Source: Atrina japonica
Taxonomy: Eukaryota; Mollusca; Bivalvia; Pterioida; Pinnidae
Length of the DNA stretch: 64,000 bases
NCBI GenBank assembly: GCA_030159075.1
Contig: BROG01000527.1
Location: 454,501-518,500, forward strand
Reading direction: 5' to 3'
Both the position numbers and the translations under genes were made by a program. The notes under the pieces were generated by a model. That model saw nothing but the letters and a program-made list of their open reading frames with translations. It did not search any database and was not told the DNA's origin. Shown here piece by piece: positions 45,996 to 57,391 of this stretch (the stretch's first letter is position 1; each line of letters starts with the position of its first letter).

Positions 45996-46085
45996 CAACT
46001 CATCACCCCCTGAACAACAATGGACTCTTCTGTAAATAAATGGCTTAGACCAGTCCAAATGTGTCTTTAGGGATGAATGAGTTAA
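45996..46085 (+). mobile_element. Family F copy, cluster member 3
   Basis: AACTCATCACCCCCTGAACA to TTTAGGGATGAATGAGTTAA. Confidence 0.8.
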
Positions 46086-46469
46086 CCACTACAACATTTT
46101 GCTGCTACATGTACATGAGTTTAGACAAAATATATTTTTCTTTCTCTCAAAGGACAAGACTGGTCATTTATCTTTTTAAGTTGCTTTTGTTGACGTTTTC
46201 CTGTTTTTATTTGTCACATTTGCAATGGCACATTTTTTCCTTAAAATTTATTCAATATTTTATCCTCAAAGAAATTCAAACCCATCAAAATGTACATAGA
46301 ATTAATCAATTTTAAAAACTGTCTAAGATTTGGGGTTTGAAATTTATGGTAGCAAGTAAAAACAAAATTGTAGATTTGGTACCCAGTTTAAAAATCAGAA
46401 GTAAAAGTCTGCTACCGTGCTCTGATGATAAGCAACTTGGAGTATACAATATGTGCATTGTACCTAGGT

Positions 46470-46557
46470 TTAACCCATTGACCCCTAAAAAGCAATGGGC
46501 TCTGCCTCAAATCAATGACATAGTCTGGTCCATTTATGTCTCCAGTGATGAATAATG
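46470..46557 (+). mobile_element. Family F copy, cluster member 4
   Basis: TTAACCCATTGACCCCTAAA to CAGTGATGAATAATGG; more diverged. Confidence 0.65.
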
Positions 46558-46653
46558 GCTTTAAACATTACTGATGAAATGCAGGCTGTATTTAATGTCT
46601 ATGTAAACAATACACTAGTGACATTCTACAGTGAAATGTATTAGGAAATCCAT

Positions 46654-46737
46654 GTATAGTAAAAACTGTCTTGATAGACCACAGAGTGTGCCAATAAAAT
46701 ATGGTCTCCCAAGACAGGTGGTCTCTCGGATTTTATC
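46654..46737 (+). mobile_element. MITE family B, 5' hairpin half only
   Basis: AACTGTCTTGATAGACCAC and ATGGTCTCCCAAGACAGG are the two arms of the left hairpin; the right half of the element is missing. A family F copy follows directly at 46742. Confidence 0.7.
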
Positions 46738-46741
46738 TAAA

Positions 46742-46826
46742 GAATTACCTCTAAAGACACATTTGAACTGGTCTAAGTTATTGATTTACAGAAGAGTCCA
46801 TTGTTTTTCAGGGGTTGACAAGTTAA
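46742..46826 (-). mobile_element. Family F copy, cluster member 5
   Basis: GAATTACCTCTAAAGACACA to CAGGGGTTGACAAGTTAA; directly follows the half family B element. Confidence 0.75.
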
Positions 46827-47216
46827 AGACAGGTCTACTATATCTGGATTTTGATTTTTGTTGCTTCTCATGATAAAATTACAGCTACTAATATTTAAAT
46901 AAATGATAACTAAAATTTACCACTGATTAAAAAATTAATTTAAATCCATTTAAATCATTATGAAAAAGTATTTTTTATTCCCCCTATAATATTAAAACAG
47001 ATTAGTTAACTTAAGATTACACTTTTTAAATTAACTTTCTTAACATCACAAGTCATTCTCATACCAGGTATGCTGTTAAAGGGGCAGGTGAAAAAGAACA
47101 GTAAACCACTGCACATTCAAAACACAACATATCCTTAAAAAAATATTTTACAAAATATGAGAAAAAGATATTTATCTCATTTCTTGAGATCAGTATTGGT
47201 GTAAATACATTTTTTA

Positions 47217-47365
47217 CCCATTTACTCCTAAAGGTACATTTGGACTTGCTGCCCTACATGCCAATCACATTCTAGGCAGCAAGTAAGTAAATGAGCATAT
47301 ATGGACTGGTCCAAGTCATTGATTTACTGATGAGTCCATTGTTAATCATGGGGTTGATGAATTAA
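47217..47365 (-). mobile_element. Family F copy, cluster member 6, with internal insertion
   Basis: CCCATTTACTCCTAAAGGTA and TGGACTGGTCCAAGTCATTG are separated by about 60 extra bases that include a partial inverted repeat (TTGCTGCC / GGCAGCAA). Right end GGGGTTGATGAATTAA. Confidence 0.65.
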
Positions 47366-47675
47366 AAGACACAGATCCCATTCGCTTTTAGTATCTACAT
47401 TTTGAACCCTTTTAATGCATTCAAGGGAGCAGATACATGTGTATGTTAATACTTAATGGAACACTTTACAACATGTTTATATGACAAAGGTGTTCGATAT
47501 TCATAACAGGAGGGCCAGGGGCTTCTCTTGTGGGAAAACAATTTACCTCAACTATTTCTATTTCTGAATGGTTTTTATCTTATTACTGTTTTAGCCTTTG
47601 GTCAGCTTAATATGTTTATGCCTTAAAAAGAATAAATGAAAATCTATGTCAAATAAAAATTTAGAATATAAATAT

Positions 47676-47855
47676 ACAGTAGAACTTGTCTTGAGAGTCC
47701 AATTCTGTAAAATACCACGGTCTTGAAAGCCCACTTTCTCAAAACCACTTGGTTCAATAATCCTTTGAATAAAACCTCTTTTGAGAGACCATCTGTCTTG
47801 TAAAACCATATTTCAGTGGCAGAAAGGGTGGTCTTTCAAGACAGGTTCTACTGTA
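47676..47855 (-). mobile_element. MITE family B copy 6
   Basis: Full length: ACAGTAGAACTTGTCTTGAG to CAAGACAGGTTCTACTGTA, with AATCCTTTGAATAAAACCTC in the middle. Directly followed by the TATG/TG microsatellite at 47863. Confidence 0.85.
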
Positions 47856-47862
47856 TACATGC

Positions 47863-47900
47863 ATGTATGTATGTATGTATGTATATATGTGTGTGTGTGT

Positions 47901-47996
<96 letters not shown>
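47863..47996. repeat. (ATGT)n then (TG)n microsatellite
   Basis: ATGT repeats followed by about 55 TG repeats with one TATG break. It starts seven bases after a family B MITE. Confidence 0.95.
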
Positions 47997-47998
<2 letters not shown>

Positions 47999-48871
47999 TT
48001 TACATATGAATGTGATAGATGTAGATTTGAAAAGCACATTAAAGTCAATGTTTCAAATTGCTACTAAAACGATGAAATTTCTTAGTAAGGGATATATATT
48101 AATTCTTCAAAATTCAATATTTCTAAAACCATAAAATGTACAACAATACTGATGACTTTATGACAGCAAATTCAAATTTACCAAGAAATTAAGCAGCAGG
48201 GGGTCTTCTTCTCTGAAGTTGTCACGTTACAGTATGTTTTGTGAAAACATCATATACCCCCGCATTTACTGGCATTGGCAATACCTTAATTACATACGCT
48301 CTCTACAATGTACTTTTTTATAGTATAGTTTACACAAACTTGAGTATATATAAATTCTGTGTTAAACCCTCATAACACCAATAAAAGGCAAGTGCTACTC
48401 AAATTTCAAGTTAACCTGTTCTTCATACAAGTATAATACATATTTATATTCATTTTCTAGCTATGATACATTTCCTCCGCTTCTAAATTTACACAGTTGA
48501 AAAAGGAAACTTTTTTTAAAAACATGTGAACTTTGGACCTTTGTTGTAATATAGTAAATATGTACACACCTGTAGTAACTTACCTGTTTATCTCAGGTAA
48601 TACATAACTCATCTATCTGACCATATGACAGCTGGGAGTCTGACTAAATTACCGTCAGTTTTCACAAATCATTTCCAGTATTTAAATAATTCATTTATCT
48701 CTCACATTTGTTCCTTTCAACAAATTATACCACATTTAAAGTCAAATCTAAGACAGGTTTTTTTTTTGCTCTTTACATCAAAGAGGTCAATAATATAACA
48801 TTTTCAATGGACGACAGACTCTTTGTGTTACAAAAGCATTACTCATAGAGTCTGGCCTTTTATACTGGTTC
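47997..48871. other. No feature recognised
   Basis: AT-rich; no repeat pair or exon seen. Confidence 0.5.
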
Positions 48872-48955
48872 ATACCCCAAAACCAAAATTACGCTCTACC
48901 AAATAAATAACTCGGACTGATCTAAAAGTGACATCAAGGGTAAATAAGTGTAACT
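48872..48955 (+). mobile_element. Family F-related, degenerate
   Basis: ATACCCCAAAACCAAAATTA, then AACTCGGACTGATCTAAAAG and TCAAGGGTAAATAAGTGTAA: layout as in family F but much diverged. 51303-51395 is similar. Confidence 0.35.
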
Positions 48956-49844
48956 AATTTGTTTGAAAATAGCAATTAATAATCCGTTTTTCACTCACTC
49001 ACTCACTACAGCGGCTGCTACATGTAGGAACCATTTATGTTTATTTTCCTGTTTTATGCTAAATGGAGACATCATATTGGTCCTTTAAATGCCATCCCAT
49101 TTTTTTTACTTTCTCAACAATAATCTGAATACAATTTACATGTATTCACAATATCTGCATTAAGTCAACAAGACCAGTAGATAAAAGCGTTTATGTACCT
49201 GGGTAAGTCGTAAAAATCAACTGCTTTGAGTGCTTTCATTTTATGGCTTTTAAAAACAGTAATTTGTTTCACTAACAATTATGATTTCACAGACTTTTTC
49301 AATTCTACACATTAATGAAATCAATTCAGTTTTGTCAAATCACAAAAGCATTGTGTTTCTCACTGTCAGCATTGATCGTTGTGACAGAGTATTATACACC
49401 AGGGATCTAGTCATACAATGCACAAATACAAATTCATTCCAGATAAATTCTGGTACCAAACAGCAAAACAGTCTGCAATTACAGTAAAATTTAAGATTGA
49501 GATAGAAACCCAAAGATGCATTTCTTCACTAAACAGGGCCTACACAAATTAATAAATGTGGAGGGACAACCAAACAGAAAGACAGATGGACCAAAAGTAA
49601 AGCTATAATCTACCCCCTCCCCTAATACTGTTATATTAGAAAATTTCATTGTGGTTTTAATTTAAACCAGCCAACAATACAAAGTTATGCAAACCAAGTT
49701 CAACCTAATTTAAGCAAAACTAAGCCAAGATGCAACCAGATGAAAACATCACTTATTGCGTGACATCAAAAAACTAGCACAACTTTCATTTAGTGGTACT
49801 TAAGGATTTATTCCTCACTTATTTCATTTGAATTTAACTGTGGA

Positions 49845-49945
49845 CTCGCAGCTGGTGTGCCCAGTTGACAGGGGCTGCTTACTCCTCCAGGGCACCTGTT
49901 TCCATCTCTGGATGTTTGTTTGTCCAATGTTCACTTAATGTAGAT
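49845..49945. repeat. Dispersed repeat (GCAGCTGGTGTGCCCAGTTGACAGGGGCTGC)
   Basis: GTGCCCAGTTGACAGGGGCT, GCTTACTCCTCCAGGGCACC and CTCTGGATGTTTGTTTGTCC form a GC-richer island. From memory similar wording recurs in bivalve genomes; only one copy is present here, so the call rests on recall rather than on comparison. Confidence 0.4.
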
Positions 49946-50451
49946 TTGTAAAAATATCTCCTGGACCTTACAATGATTAATACTTTAGCACCTGTGCTTT
50001 TTCTATTACATGTATGTTACCAAAACTAAAATCTACGTAGATTGATGGCCATGATAATGATCGTTTGTCATGTGGTCAGGTGTATCATTCATTACCAAGT
50101 GAATTTTTTCTTCTTCAAAAAAAGGAAACTTTGCGTCATCATCTAGCAATTGTTGAAAATGAAAAGGAATTTTAAATATCTGATTTGAAGGTCTGACAAC
50201 AATTAACAACATGCACATGTTATATCTATTATTAAAGCCATCAAACATCACTGACGGACAGTTTTTTGTTTTTTTTTATATTTATTTATTTATATATTCA
50301 GTTAATTTGGTACTTGACATCTATCAAGATCAAATTTATCCATGCTAACTCATTTCCAATTTCCTATCGATATATTGAATTTTTTCCGTTCTCGTATTCC
50401 ATATGTAGGAACACATTGATTTAAAACAAGAGACCTATACGGTACACTGAT

Positions 50452-50644
50452 ACAGTGTAACCTGCCTTGATAGACCACCCTTTCTGCCACTGAAATGTGG
50501 TCTCTCAAGACAGGTGGTCCCTCAAAAGAGGATTTATATAAAGATATTTAACTGTTTTTGTTGGTTTTTTTTTACCACATATGATAAGTGACAGGTGATA
50601 GTGATCATTCATGACAGTGGATTTTCAATACAGGTTCCACTGTA
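50452..50644 (+). mobile_element. MITE family B copy 7
   Basis: ACAGTGTAACCTGCCTTGAT to AATACAGGTTCCACTGTA. The left hairpin is well preserved: arms 50460-50478 and 50497-50515 pair with two or three mismatches. Confidence 0.85.
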
Positions 50645-50789
50645 TCGTTACATTTGGAAGCACAATTTTTATTTAGAGAGAACCTGCATTGTAATTTTGT
50701 TGTCAAAAGATTGGCTGACAAGTGTTTTATCTGCTTAATTTAAGCCAAAACTTCACTGCACATAAAAAACTCATTCTGAAATAAATATC

Positions 50790-50878
50790 TAACTTATTCA
50801 CCCCTGTAAATAATGGACTCTACTGAAAATCAATGACCCAGATCAGTCCAAATGAGTCTTCAGGGGTGTATGAGTTAT
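50790..50878 (+). mobile_element. Family F copy
   Basis: TAACTTATTCACCCCTGTAA to CTTCAGGGGTGTATGAGTTA. Confidence 0.75.
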
Positions 50879-51713
50879 GGTCTAAAATACAGCCTGAGGA
50901 TTTACCTTGTACAAGAATTAAAATTGCATGTATATCTAATTTTACCTGGCTCAAAGATTACACAAAGAGCAATGTAGTTACATGTAGCTGACTTGGGGGT
51001 CACAAAACAGTTTTACACTTATTAAAGTTTGAAAACTGTTTTTTAAACTTCACAGAAGCAAAAAGCCTAAAAAGATTTTTTGCATGATTAATTTACCTAT
51101 ACTTTAAAGCCCACTGTTTACAAAGAAACATACATGTAAAGGAAATAGAAAATTTACAAATCAAAATTGATTTGCAACTCCCGGCGGAACAGCAACAAAA
51201 TGTATCCCAGATATAGACACCACATTCGACAGCTCATGGTGATAGCTGGCATCAAACACAACGCAGATAAAAATCAAGTATCAAAATACAGTAAACTACC
51301 AACCTTAGCCCTTTTCATCCCCCAAAACCACAATAGACAAGTCTAAACAAAAGAAAAGAGCTAATACCATTTTAAAACTTAGGGGTGAAAGGGTTAACAC
51401 AACACACCTGGTTTCCCACAATATCTTATCAATAAGGTAAAAAAAAAAATGACATGTTTACATGTTTTCCTTGCCTGTTTTTAATATAAATCATCTACTG
51501 CATTAGTCTTCCGCTGTTGTTCAATGTATTTCTATTAACAGTAGGTGTTTGAGACTTACAGTGTGTGATAACTCTGTATAATCACTTAACACACAGGACT
51601 CCTAAATGGTCCTCTGTGATATATGTTGTAGTTTACTTTCTACAAAACTACAGCTAGCATATTATAACCACATGTCTTGTTGATAACTGAAATAAACCAA
51701 TGAAAATTCCTAC

Positions 51714-51815
51714 CTTTTTCACCTTCTTTTTCTTGGTTTTGCGTTTGTTGGGGTGGTGTATTTTACTGTCTTTATTATCTGTTGCTTTCAAATTCATGGA
51801 ATTTTTCACTGCATT
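51714..51815 (-). CDS. Putative internal coding exon, lysine-rich basic segment, gene unknown
   Basis: Read on the minus strand, this 102-nt block follows an acceptor ending TATTTGCAG, with a CTGAT branch-like site about 30 nt upstream, and is followed by the donor GTAGGAATT after AAAAAG. Of the three minus-strand frames only one is open. It starts NAVKNSMNLKATDNKDSKI and ends HHPNKRKTKKKKVKK; the other two hit stops within the first 15 codons. Length is a multiple of three, so the exon is phase 0-0 and skipping it would not shift the frame. The ten-residue basic run would suit a nuclear localisation or polyanion-binding tail, but that is inference. I do not recognise the family. No neighbouring exon could be found with confidence, so the gene would have long introns extending beyond the region. 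A chance AT-rich open frame with fortuitous splice sites remains possible. Confidence 0.5.
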
Positions 51816-52002
51816 CTGCAAATATAAGATATGATTTTAAAATCAGTGTTAAATGTTAAACTGTCTTTATAAAAACATTAAAAGTTAGGATAAAATGGTT
51901 ATTAAAAATAAGCTATCACAAGCTTCTGTGGAGATAAGTTACTAATTCTAAAATTGTAACAGAAACTTATCATTTAAATATTTTTCATAACATTTGCAGT
52001 TT

Positions 52003-52030
52003 ATCATCATCATCATCATTATCATCATCA
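52003..52030. repeat. (ATC)n microsatellite
   Basis: Nine imperfect ATC units, about 190 bp upstream (minus strand sense) of the putative exon. Confidence 0.85.
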
Positions 52031-52299
52031 AACAGATTACGAGTTTCAGTGTTCTGTGTGTTTTGTCATTTTATTTTGATGTTAATTTCCATGTTTCTGT
52101 GACATAAAATTCATGCAAAATCCTGACACAAAATTATAAAAGCAATCTAGGTGTCATACTGCTCGTCTGATAAAAGTGACAATAGATGACTTGTGATCAT
52201 AAAACCTCACTTAAGTCTTCAGCTTTTTGTTCAGAGCCCCAGGGACCATGGTTTGAATCAAAATCCCTGTACTTCAAAATAAAGATTTTGCATAAAATT

Positions 52300-52605
52300 T
52301 GTGATTTATGGCTCACTGGTTCTTGAGAAGACCCTCGTCCCTATCATACATGTATTTTCACTCATTCTTAATTATCTCCCCTTTAAAGGGGCTATGACTC
52401 TTCTTCTGAATAAACTTGAAACCCTAACACTCAAGGAGATGTTTTGTGTTCAATCTAGCTGAAACTGGCCCATAGGTTCTGGAGAAGTTGAAAAATGTTT
52501 AGTTAACAACAATAACAGTGTCAACAACACTTACACACTGTGTGGTGACAAACAACAGACATGCTTTGATCAGAAAAGCTCACTTGAGCACTTGGTTCCC
52601 ATAAA
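52300..52605. repeat. Likely dispersed bivalve repeat (AGAAAAGCTCACTTGAGC end)
   Basis: GGTTCTTGAGAAGACCCTCG, GCTGAAACTGGCCCATAGGT, TCTGGAGAAGTTGAAAAATG and GATCAGAAAAGCTCACTTGA look like a common bivalve repeat recalled from memory. A single copy lies here. Confidence 0.4.
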
Positions 52606-52606
52606 T

Positions 52607-52694
52607 AAACTCATTCCCCCTAAAGACACATTTGACTGGCCTATGTCATTGATTTACAGAAAAGTCCACTGTTTTTTAAGGGGTCGAAGAGTTA
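52607..52694 (-). mobile_element. Family F copy
   Basis: AAACTCATTCCCCCTAAAGA to TTAAGGGGTCGAAGAGTTA. Confidence 0.75.
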
Positions 52695-52792
52695 TCAAAG
52701 AGAGTAAGGTTTTGTATTTCATGATAAGATGGAAGTCTACATACAGCTGTGTATCACGCTTATATTTTTAAGGTAAATGGGTGTAAAGGAGA

Positions 52793-53025
52793 GGGGTGAG
52801 TTTCAGTCCAGCCAGCGGCAGGTCGGATTCCTGTCCTTAGGATGAGACACTAAAAACCTGAGGTCCCGTGTCACAGTCGGTTTCGGCACATTAAACCCTC
52901 ATTGCTCAATGGCCGTAAGTGCCGAGCATAGGCCAAACTATGAAGTCCTTCATCGACATTAGTGATGTCTCCATATGAGTGAAAGATTCTTGAGTGGGAC
53001 ATAAACAACAATACTACAAAAAACG
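52793..53025 (+). mobile_element. SINE family A copy, head missing
   Basis: GAGTTTCAGTCCAGCCAGCG, GGTCCCGTGTCACAGTCGGT, TGGCCGTAAGTGCCGAGCAT and CTTGAGTGGGACATAAACAA in order. It begins near the B-box; the A-box half is gone. Confidence 0.8.
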
Positions 53026-53074
53026 AATCAAAAAATATTCCCATACTTCACCTCTATATTTTCTTGGTTGAAAA

Positions 53075-53417
53075 AAATGTTTATAACAAATTTTATATAA
53101 CAAATTTTGTATAATAACGAAGTGATCAATATAATTAAACCAAATGTAAATTCTTGACTTTTTCGCCAAGCATAAGTAGGCGGCATACTCTCTGATTAAA
53201 TACATTCTGTAAATAAAAAGAAACAAAAAGTTTCTGTTTTCTTTTTATTTCCCGGAAAGTCCCTGGGTTACGTGAATTTGGAGTAATTTTTGTTCTTAAT
53301 GAATTGCACTGCAACCTTTCACCCCACTTCGCTATTATAACTATATAACAAACTGTCCTTATAACGAATTGAAAAAGAAGGTCCCTTGAAATTTGTTATA
53401 AGCAAGTTTTACTGTAT
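53075..53417. mobile_element. Palindromic repeat family K (ATAACAAATTTTGTATAATAACGA)
   Basis: TTTATAACAAATTTTATATA and AAATTTTGTATAATAACGAA at the left; GAAATTTGTTATAAGCAAGT and TTTTACTGTA at the right form an inverted pair. The middle contains ACAAACTGTCCTTATAACGA. Confidence 0.55.
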
Positions 53418-53944
53418 TATAGTTTTTATACCAAGACCATAAATAAATAATTTTTGAAAGGATGTTGATAGCTGCTGTGAGTTCTACAATTTTTTATATA
53501 GGAGAAAAATGTGTTTATTACAAACACATGGGCAGGAAAGAAGGACAAAACTGTCTGTAATTTCTGAACACTCCAGCTGTTTATATATGAATGTATACAG
53601 AGAAAAGAATTTTGTAAACTTCAAAGTGTATGTCTTCTTAGGCAAAGCTAATTCTGAAACATAAAACATATTAGTGTTGATTGGTTATTTGACCCCAAAA
53701 TCTATTTTATAATTTGTTATACAATAACTCTGTCAAATATACAGTTTAACTGTGACCTTGACCTTGTAATTAAAGATATTCAACGAGATAAAAGTGAAAA
53801 ATGTTGGGAACATACCTTCTTGTAATCTAATCACTGGGAGAGGCAAGGCGTATGAATAAGCAGAATGATTTGGTTGAGAAAAAAGTGAATTCCAATTTAA
53901 TATGTAACTTACTTTCTCTTTGTATATAAATGAATTAAATTTCA

Positions 53945-54155
53945 GCATGTATAAATTGCAATACCAGAAAAGTGATTAAAAAACAAGAAGTGTTTGGGAA
54001 ATATAATGCCCCAAAGCAGTACATATGTAAATCATCCATGAAGATTGCAAGTCCCATAACTCTGGCAAATTCTGCTGAAAGTTGGCAGTAATCCTGTATC
54101 TTATAACATACAAAGCAACATACCAAATTTGGTTATAATATGGGCAGAAAAACTC
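53945..54155. repeat. Likely dispersed bivalve repeat (AATGCCCCAAAGCAGTAC)
   Basis: ATAATGCCCCAAAGCAGTAC, GTCCCATAACTCTGGCAAAT and ATACCAAATTTGGTTATAAT. Recalled type, single copy here. Confidence 0.35.
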
Positions 54156-54243
54156 AAGTCAATATATAACACACATACTTTCATTCTTACAAATTGTTGC
54201 TTTAAATATGAGTATATAATTTTTTACTGTAAAAAAGTGTTAC

Positions 54244-54371
54244 CTCTATATATGAGCACACAAATCGCCACTTCTTATATATGAGCACACAAATCGCCAC
54301 TTATAAGTTATACATTTTGTATATGAGCACACAAATCGCCACTTCTTATATATGACCACATAAATCAACGC
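54244..54371. repeat. Short tandem repeat, four units (ATATGAGCACACAAATCGCC)
   Basis: Three near-identical units and a decayed fourth (ATATGACCACATAAATCAAC); spacing is irregular because of an extra 20-bp spacer between units two and three. Confidence 0.85.
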
Positions 54372-55489
54372 TACATATGCAGTAGTTCAAAATTCTTTTT
54401 TAGATAATTAAGTTCAGGACATGGAGAGTAAATTTCTGTCAAGTCCAACTGAGAAATTTCAAAGTCCATGCTGAATTTTGTTAAAAGGTAATGCAGTAAA
54501 ATTATAAATAAATGCAGATGAGGCAAGTCCCTCGGACTTCAGGTATTTCTAAATGCCAAGTCCAAACCCAAATTAAGTCCCAGACTTGTGACATATGGAA
54601 TTTTGAACCTCTGATAAAACACAAATTGTCACAATATATGTGAGCATACACATTATCTATCTAAGTAACAACATTTAATTTAAAATTTGTCAATCTTTAT
54701 GGACACAAAAATGTCACAATATATCCATAATTATACATCTTATCTCTTTATCACCATCAAATTTTCACTCTGTATGATTGCACATTTTCACACTTTATAA
54801 AATCTCAACACAAAATTATTTTAATCCTATTTCCCCCTAGGAGTTCTCAATCAAATGGTTATAGCATTACCATACTATTCATGATGGCATTTTCATTTAT
54901 TTATCAATATTTCCATCACTTCCACATTTTAAAGAAGAAAAAAAAAAACAAACAAACAAACAAAAAGGCGAAATGCAATCATTGTCAAGCATCATGTCAA
55001 CTAATTCTACAGGAAGACTGTGTCATCTTCACCTCATTAAAAAGAAATTACAGTTATAAAATCCAATATCCAGAGCAAAATCAAAAGTCGCAATATTGAT
55101 TTTCTAACATGGCAATCTATTCTGTAATATTCAAATTGCTTTTAGGTGCTATTATGAACTGTGTCAGTTACTGCTGTTATGCGTCTTCAATCCATTCTGT
55201 ATGTCTAGCTACTTAAACAATGATAGACAGGATTGCTTTCAAGACAGTGGCACCTCAATTGATGCTGCCTTCTGGTCCCATAAATCTAAAAGGGCACCTG
55301 CGTCCATTAAGGTTATAATGGGGGGAATGCTTAAAACACTGAAGGAAATGGACCTGTTTCTATTCCTCATATGCCTATAAAGGCCATCCTTTTCCACTAC
55401 TGGGGAACCTAATCAATGAGCATGTTCTATTACAGATCACCAGTTGCCATGAATGACAGCATTGTATCTCTGATACTGAAATTATGACT

Positions 55490-55640
55490 GGATTTTAAGT
55501 AGTACCTAGGTCAAACGACATTTACTAGGTCACAAGGTCAAGGGTAATGATAACATTTGAGAGGGCTGACCATAAGGATTGCACATGTGAAATATTAAAG
55601 TTCTACTCTATATATTTGAAAACATATTGCCAATGTTTAA
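55490..55640. repeat. Likely dispersed bivalve repeat (TAGGTCACAAGGTCAAGGG)
   Basis: ACATTTACTAGGTCACAAGG, GGGCTGACCATAAGGATTGC and AACATATTGCCAATGTTTAA. Recalled type, single copy here. Confidence 0.35.
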
Positions 55641-56008
55641 GTTATTTTTACCACCAACGGCAATGCTGTTAACACCATGACAATACATGTAGTTCTCCAA
55701 ATTTCTGCACTTATCAAGAAAAATACACTACATATACTATATCTGTCTGTTAATATTTCAGTCTGCTTAAAATGAAAACTTTTTTTGGACTATCACATGC
55801 TCTATATATATGGAACATTAATTGATTTGACAAACATTTCAGTCAATATTTCTATGACTTCAACTGAAGATGATATATTCAAATAAATATACTGGTTCCA
55901 AACAAACTGAGTGAAAATCATAACCAGAAGCACTTACATGTAGCAAGAGCATTCAAGTCACTGCTTACTTTCTGGATAATTTAACATGCAAAACATATAC
56001 TTTCAAGG

Positions 56009-56167
56009 ACAGTGGAACCTGTCTTGAAATACCACTAATAAAAACCCACCTTTCCTCCCAGTTCTGAAAACCTCTTGGCTAAATAATCCTTTGGATAAAA
56101 CCTCTATTGAGAGACCACCTACAATTTAGTGGCAGATGGGGTGGTCTCCCAAGACAGATTCTATGTA
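56009..56167 (-). mobile_element. MITE family B copy 8
   Basis: ACAGTGGAACCTGTCTTGAA at the left, GGTGGTCTCCCAAGACAGAT at the right, middle AATCCTTTGGATAAAACCTC. Confidence 0.85.
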
Positions 56168-56417
56168 GGACTTTTTGTCAATTTGGGGAAAATGCCACTG
56201 GGAATTTTAATATGAATTTGTGTCATACTGGGGAAAAATTGTGTGTACACATGGAAATCTAAATGTAATGGAATCTCTTTTTTAAATGCATATCCCCTTA
56301 CATTATTTTCTATTTCATTATGGCCATGATCTCAACACCAAATTTGGAATATATGCATTTTGCATTAGGAATGGTGCCAAATTTTGGTCCTGTGTAAACT
56401 ATAGAAAAAGGCCTGTC
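56166..56417. mobile_element. MITE family H copy 3
   Basis: GGACTTTTTGTCAATTTGGG at the left, ACTATAGAAAAAGGCCTGTC at the right. It abuts the family B copy ending at 56167. Slightly shortened in the left third relative to 4765-5053. Confidence 0.8.
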
Positions 56418-56764
56418 ATGGTACCATTAAATAGTTAATGATAACAAGTGGTACCTCAGAGGCCAAACTGCTAATATTTGCCTTGTGACATGCATGTAAA
56501 TATTCAACTTTAAAATTCATAGCTAAAAATTACAACCTCACTCAATTATCATTTTCAACAATTTCTGGAATTTTAACTATGACAAACTATCAAATTGTAA
56601 GGTTTTAATTCACCACCCAAGCTATCAATACTTACCAAAGTTGCCATGGTAATATTTGAATAATCCTGGTTATCTTTGATAATATTTCACAAAGGTACAG
56701 AAAAATGACCACCGAAGGGAAAACAATTGTTACATCATGATATTTTACAATACCTCATATCTGT

Positions 56765-56800
56765 TTGTTCAAATGGTGTTTTACACCACACTCCACAATC
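56765..56800 (+). mobile_element. Repeat family C fragment, 5' tip
   Basis: TGTTCAAATGGTGTTTTACA and CCACACTCCACAAT match the first 35 bp of 21203-21462 and then diverge. Confidence 0.45.
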
Positions 56801-56929
56801 GTGAACGTCCCATAATTCTGCTATGAATAAAAATATAAGGGGCACGACAGATGATGGATGTGTAAAAAGGGTGAGTGGTGCAAATGAGACAGGGCATATG
56901 GTGGGCGTTTAAAAAGGATGGGATGGGCA

Positions 56930-57182
56930 AGGTTCTCCCATACACATGTTTTTTGTGTCTCAGATTCATAAAAGATTTTTGGGGTGCACAAAACTGTGAA
57001 TGCAGTATAGCTATTTATTTTGAATCCAAGATTTATAAAGGATGTCATTTTTTTTTTTTCATTATTGGGATATATAAAGACCCTGTTACTCAATGGGACT
57101 CAACCATTTTTCTTGGGACTCACAAATCTCTATCTTGTAGGTCTAAGGGACTCATTAAAATTCAACCCAAGGGAAAACCCTG
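56930..57182. mobile_element. MITE family T copy 2
   Basis: GGTTCTCCCA at the left and GGGAAAACCC at the right, with GTGTCTCAGATTCATAAAAG and GGACTCATTAAAATTCAACC in the same order as 34086-34351. A 161-codon open frame runs across it (56875-57360) but has no recognisable domain. Confidence 0.65.
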
Positions 57183-57334
57183 GGTGAGGCAAATTGAGGC
57201 AGGGTATTCTGCTAAAACAATAGCTTGGACACTGCTTTACATTTACAGGTACAATGCTTTTTTAGAATTATTCTCTGGACTTGTACCAAAAAAAGTTAAG
57301 GTTCTTTATAATAAACGAACTGGTGAAGACATTG

Positions 57335-57391
57335 GACTGGCGCAAGAGATAAATGTCTAACCTTCCTAGACATTAATCTCTTGTGCCAGTC
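57335..57391. repeat. Short foldback, 25-bp arms, 7-nt loop
   Basis: GACTGGCGCAAGAGATAAAT.. at 57335-57359 pairs with ..ATTAATCTCTTGTGCCAGTC at 57367-57391 with two mismatches; loop ACCTTCC. It could be a pre-miRNA-like hairpin or the remnant of a small foldback transposon. Confidence 0.8.

Noticed and set aside
49140..49200. Excellent donor-like CTGG/GTAAGT at about 49200
   Set aside because: The preceding open stretch is very short and the upstream acceptor (GCATTAAG) is poor.
56875..57360. 161-codon frame, the longest without an obvious microsatellite
   Set aside because: It spans the family T MITE and a foldback arm, shows no domain, and contains a poly-Phe stretch from a T run.
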